A DNA stretch of 30,279 nt from Microbacteriaceae bacterium (GTDB taxonomy: Bacteria; Actinomycetota; Actinomycetes; Actinomycetales; Microbacteriaceae). Shown here piece by piece: positions 29,542 through 30,279 of this stretch (within the stretch, counting starts at the first letter, position 1; each line of letters begins with the position of its first letter). The DNA lies in the NCBI GenBank assembly GCA_012719255.1, contig JAAYAS010000031.1, positions 1-30,279 of the forward strand, written 5' to 3'. The position numbers and the translations under genes are program-made. The notes beneath the pieces were generated by a model. That model did not search any database, was not told where the DNA came from, and saw nothing but the letters and a program-made list of their open reading frames with translations.

Positions 29542-30030
29542 CTACTCGGTGGAGCGCGGCCGCATCGGTCGGCGGGCCGCGAGCAGCGTCACGGCGACCA
29601 CGAGCATCCCGGTGGTGACGACCGTGAGCGCGAGCCGCTGGTCGTGCAGCCGAGCGCACTCGGCCGCGGCGATCCGCTCGGCCTGCTCGTACCAGCGGTG
29701 GAGGTCCTCCTGCGTGTCGGGTGCGGGCGCGCCGTTGTCGGTCGCGGCACCGAGCGCGCCCGACCGGATCGCCAGCGAGCTGGTGGGCTCGTGGAGGGCC
29801 ACTGCACCGGCGAAGGCGACGAGCGGCCGGCACTCCACCGTGCTGCCGACGCCCTCGACGCGGAACGAGGGCGGTGCGAGCAGCAACCAGCCGAGCAGGG
29901 TCGCGGCGATGAGGGTGACGAGCAGCGGCGCTCCGAGCGGCGGCCGATACCAGGGCGCGGCGTGGGCGCCGGGGATGCGGTGGGCCGGCGCTCCGGCCGG
30001 CCGGCGGTCGGAGTTCTGCTCGTGATCCAT
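29542..30030 (-). CDS. Small two-helix membrane protein, function unknown
   Basis: 162 residues from ATG 30030 with GGGAG five to six bases upstream; the longer open frame to 30267 has no ribosome site and runs through repeats. A Pro/Ala-rich cytoplasmic N-terminus (about 1-35) is followed by a transmembrane helix (L-L-V-T-L-I-A-A-T-L-L-G-W-L-L-L, about 36-53). An extracytoplasmic loop of about 75 residues contains two Cys (E-C-R and E-C-A), and a second helix (A-L-T-V-V-T-T-G-M-L-V-V-A-V-T-L-L, about 133-150) leads to a short basic tail. The loop has no domain I recognise. A disulfide in the loop is possible. Confidence 0.75.
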   Translation of the reverse strand: MDHEQNSDRRPAGAPAHRIPGAHAAPWYRPPLGAPLLVTLIAATLLGWLLLAPPSFRVEGVGSTVECRPLVAFAGAVALHEPTSSLAIRSGALGAATDNGAPAPDTQEDLHRWYEQAERIAAAECARLHDQRLALTVVTTGMLVVAVTLLAARRPMRPRSTE

Positions 30031-30279
30031 TCGAGCTCCCTCGGTTCGGTCGCGCGGACGGCGACCGGGCGAGCCTATCGACGCGGGCGCCGGACGTCGT
30101 CCGCCGCCGGGACGACGCGGGCCAAGTGAGGAGGGCCGCCGCGGGGCGACGCGGGCGAAGCGAGGCAACGCGGGCAAGGCAGCGCGGGGCGACTCGGGCG
30201 ATGCAGGCCGATACGGCCGCGCGGCCACTGCGACCGACGCGAACGCCGCGGCGCGGTCACCGCGCACCGTCCGCCCCTC
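30031..30279. other. Promoter region and degenerate repeats at the right edge
   Basis: TAGGCT on the minus strand (30072-30077) is a candidate -10 for the membrane-protein gene. From 30114 to 30204 the word GACGCGGGC with A/G-rich flanks recurs imperfectly at 30114, 30148, 30167 and 30191. Two 21-bp copies (30141-30161 and 30184-30204) are 43 bp apart with 19 of 21 bases equal. No gene is supported. Confidence 0.4.

Noticed and set aside
30031..30267. Longer N-terminus for the small membrane protein
   Set aside because: It would translate degenerate repeats and the promoter-like TAGGCT region; ATG 30030 has a GGGAG site.

Overview
The window is very GC-rich chromosomal DNA with strong G/C preference at third codon positions. 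Many GTG/TTG starts, several apparently leaderless starts and the gene content point to an actinobacterium, most likely a member of the Microbacteriaceae; the genus cannot be fixed from sequence alone. No phage, insertion sequence, CRISPR array or plasmid gene was seen.

Layout. (1) 1-6008, minus strand: a core DNA-metabolism block of topA, tmk and holB, followed by a secreted alpha/beta-hydrolase lipoprotein that runs off the left edge. (2) 6009-11804: a catabolic block. It holds a PuuP-like permease and a YtcJ-like amidohydrolase (minus strand), a divergent LacI-family regulator with a LacI-type operator between them, and a DadA-like FAD amino-acid oxidoreductase. (3) 12128-15402, minus strand: a compact Tad-type pilus/secretion locus in the order tadA ATPase, TadC-like membrane protein, Flp-like DUF4244 pilin, TadE-like pseudopilin and a second TadE-like protein. 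(4) 15660-21966: acetyl-CoA synthetase (+), a convergent RidA/DUF4177 pair (-), a class A penicillin-binding protein with two PASTA domains and an overlapping metallophosphoesterase (+). (5) 22059-22132: tRNA-Pro(CGG) with its terminator. (6) 22225-26698, minus strand: a 967-residue kinase/class III aminotransferase-fold fusion, an SRPBCC protein and thymidine kinase. (7) 27220-30030: an APC-family transporter (+), a TetR regulator (+) and a small membrane protein (-).

The order topA/delta-prime, Tad locus, acs, RidA plus small DUF4177-like protein, PASTA-PBP and metallophosphoesterase follows, as I remember it, one stretch of the Mycobacterium tuberculosis chromosome (about Rv3644c to Rv3683). 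The backbone is therefore ancestral actinobacterial synteny. The permease/amidohydrolase/lacI/oxidoreductase block sits where other genes lie in that genome and looks accessory.

The least expected content is between the genes. A family of 34-bp palindromes (15-nt arms, 4-nt loop) occurs four times, always beside gene 3' ends, with compensatory arm changes. An array of 19-bp repeats, three inverted relative to six direct plus one more inverted, fills the divergent tdk/transporter gap. About five 43-bp tandem repeats begin at the transporter stop codon. A REP-like tandem plus inverted repeat lies after the SRPBCC gene. None of these is explained by a coding gene.
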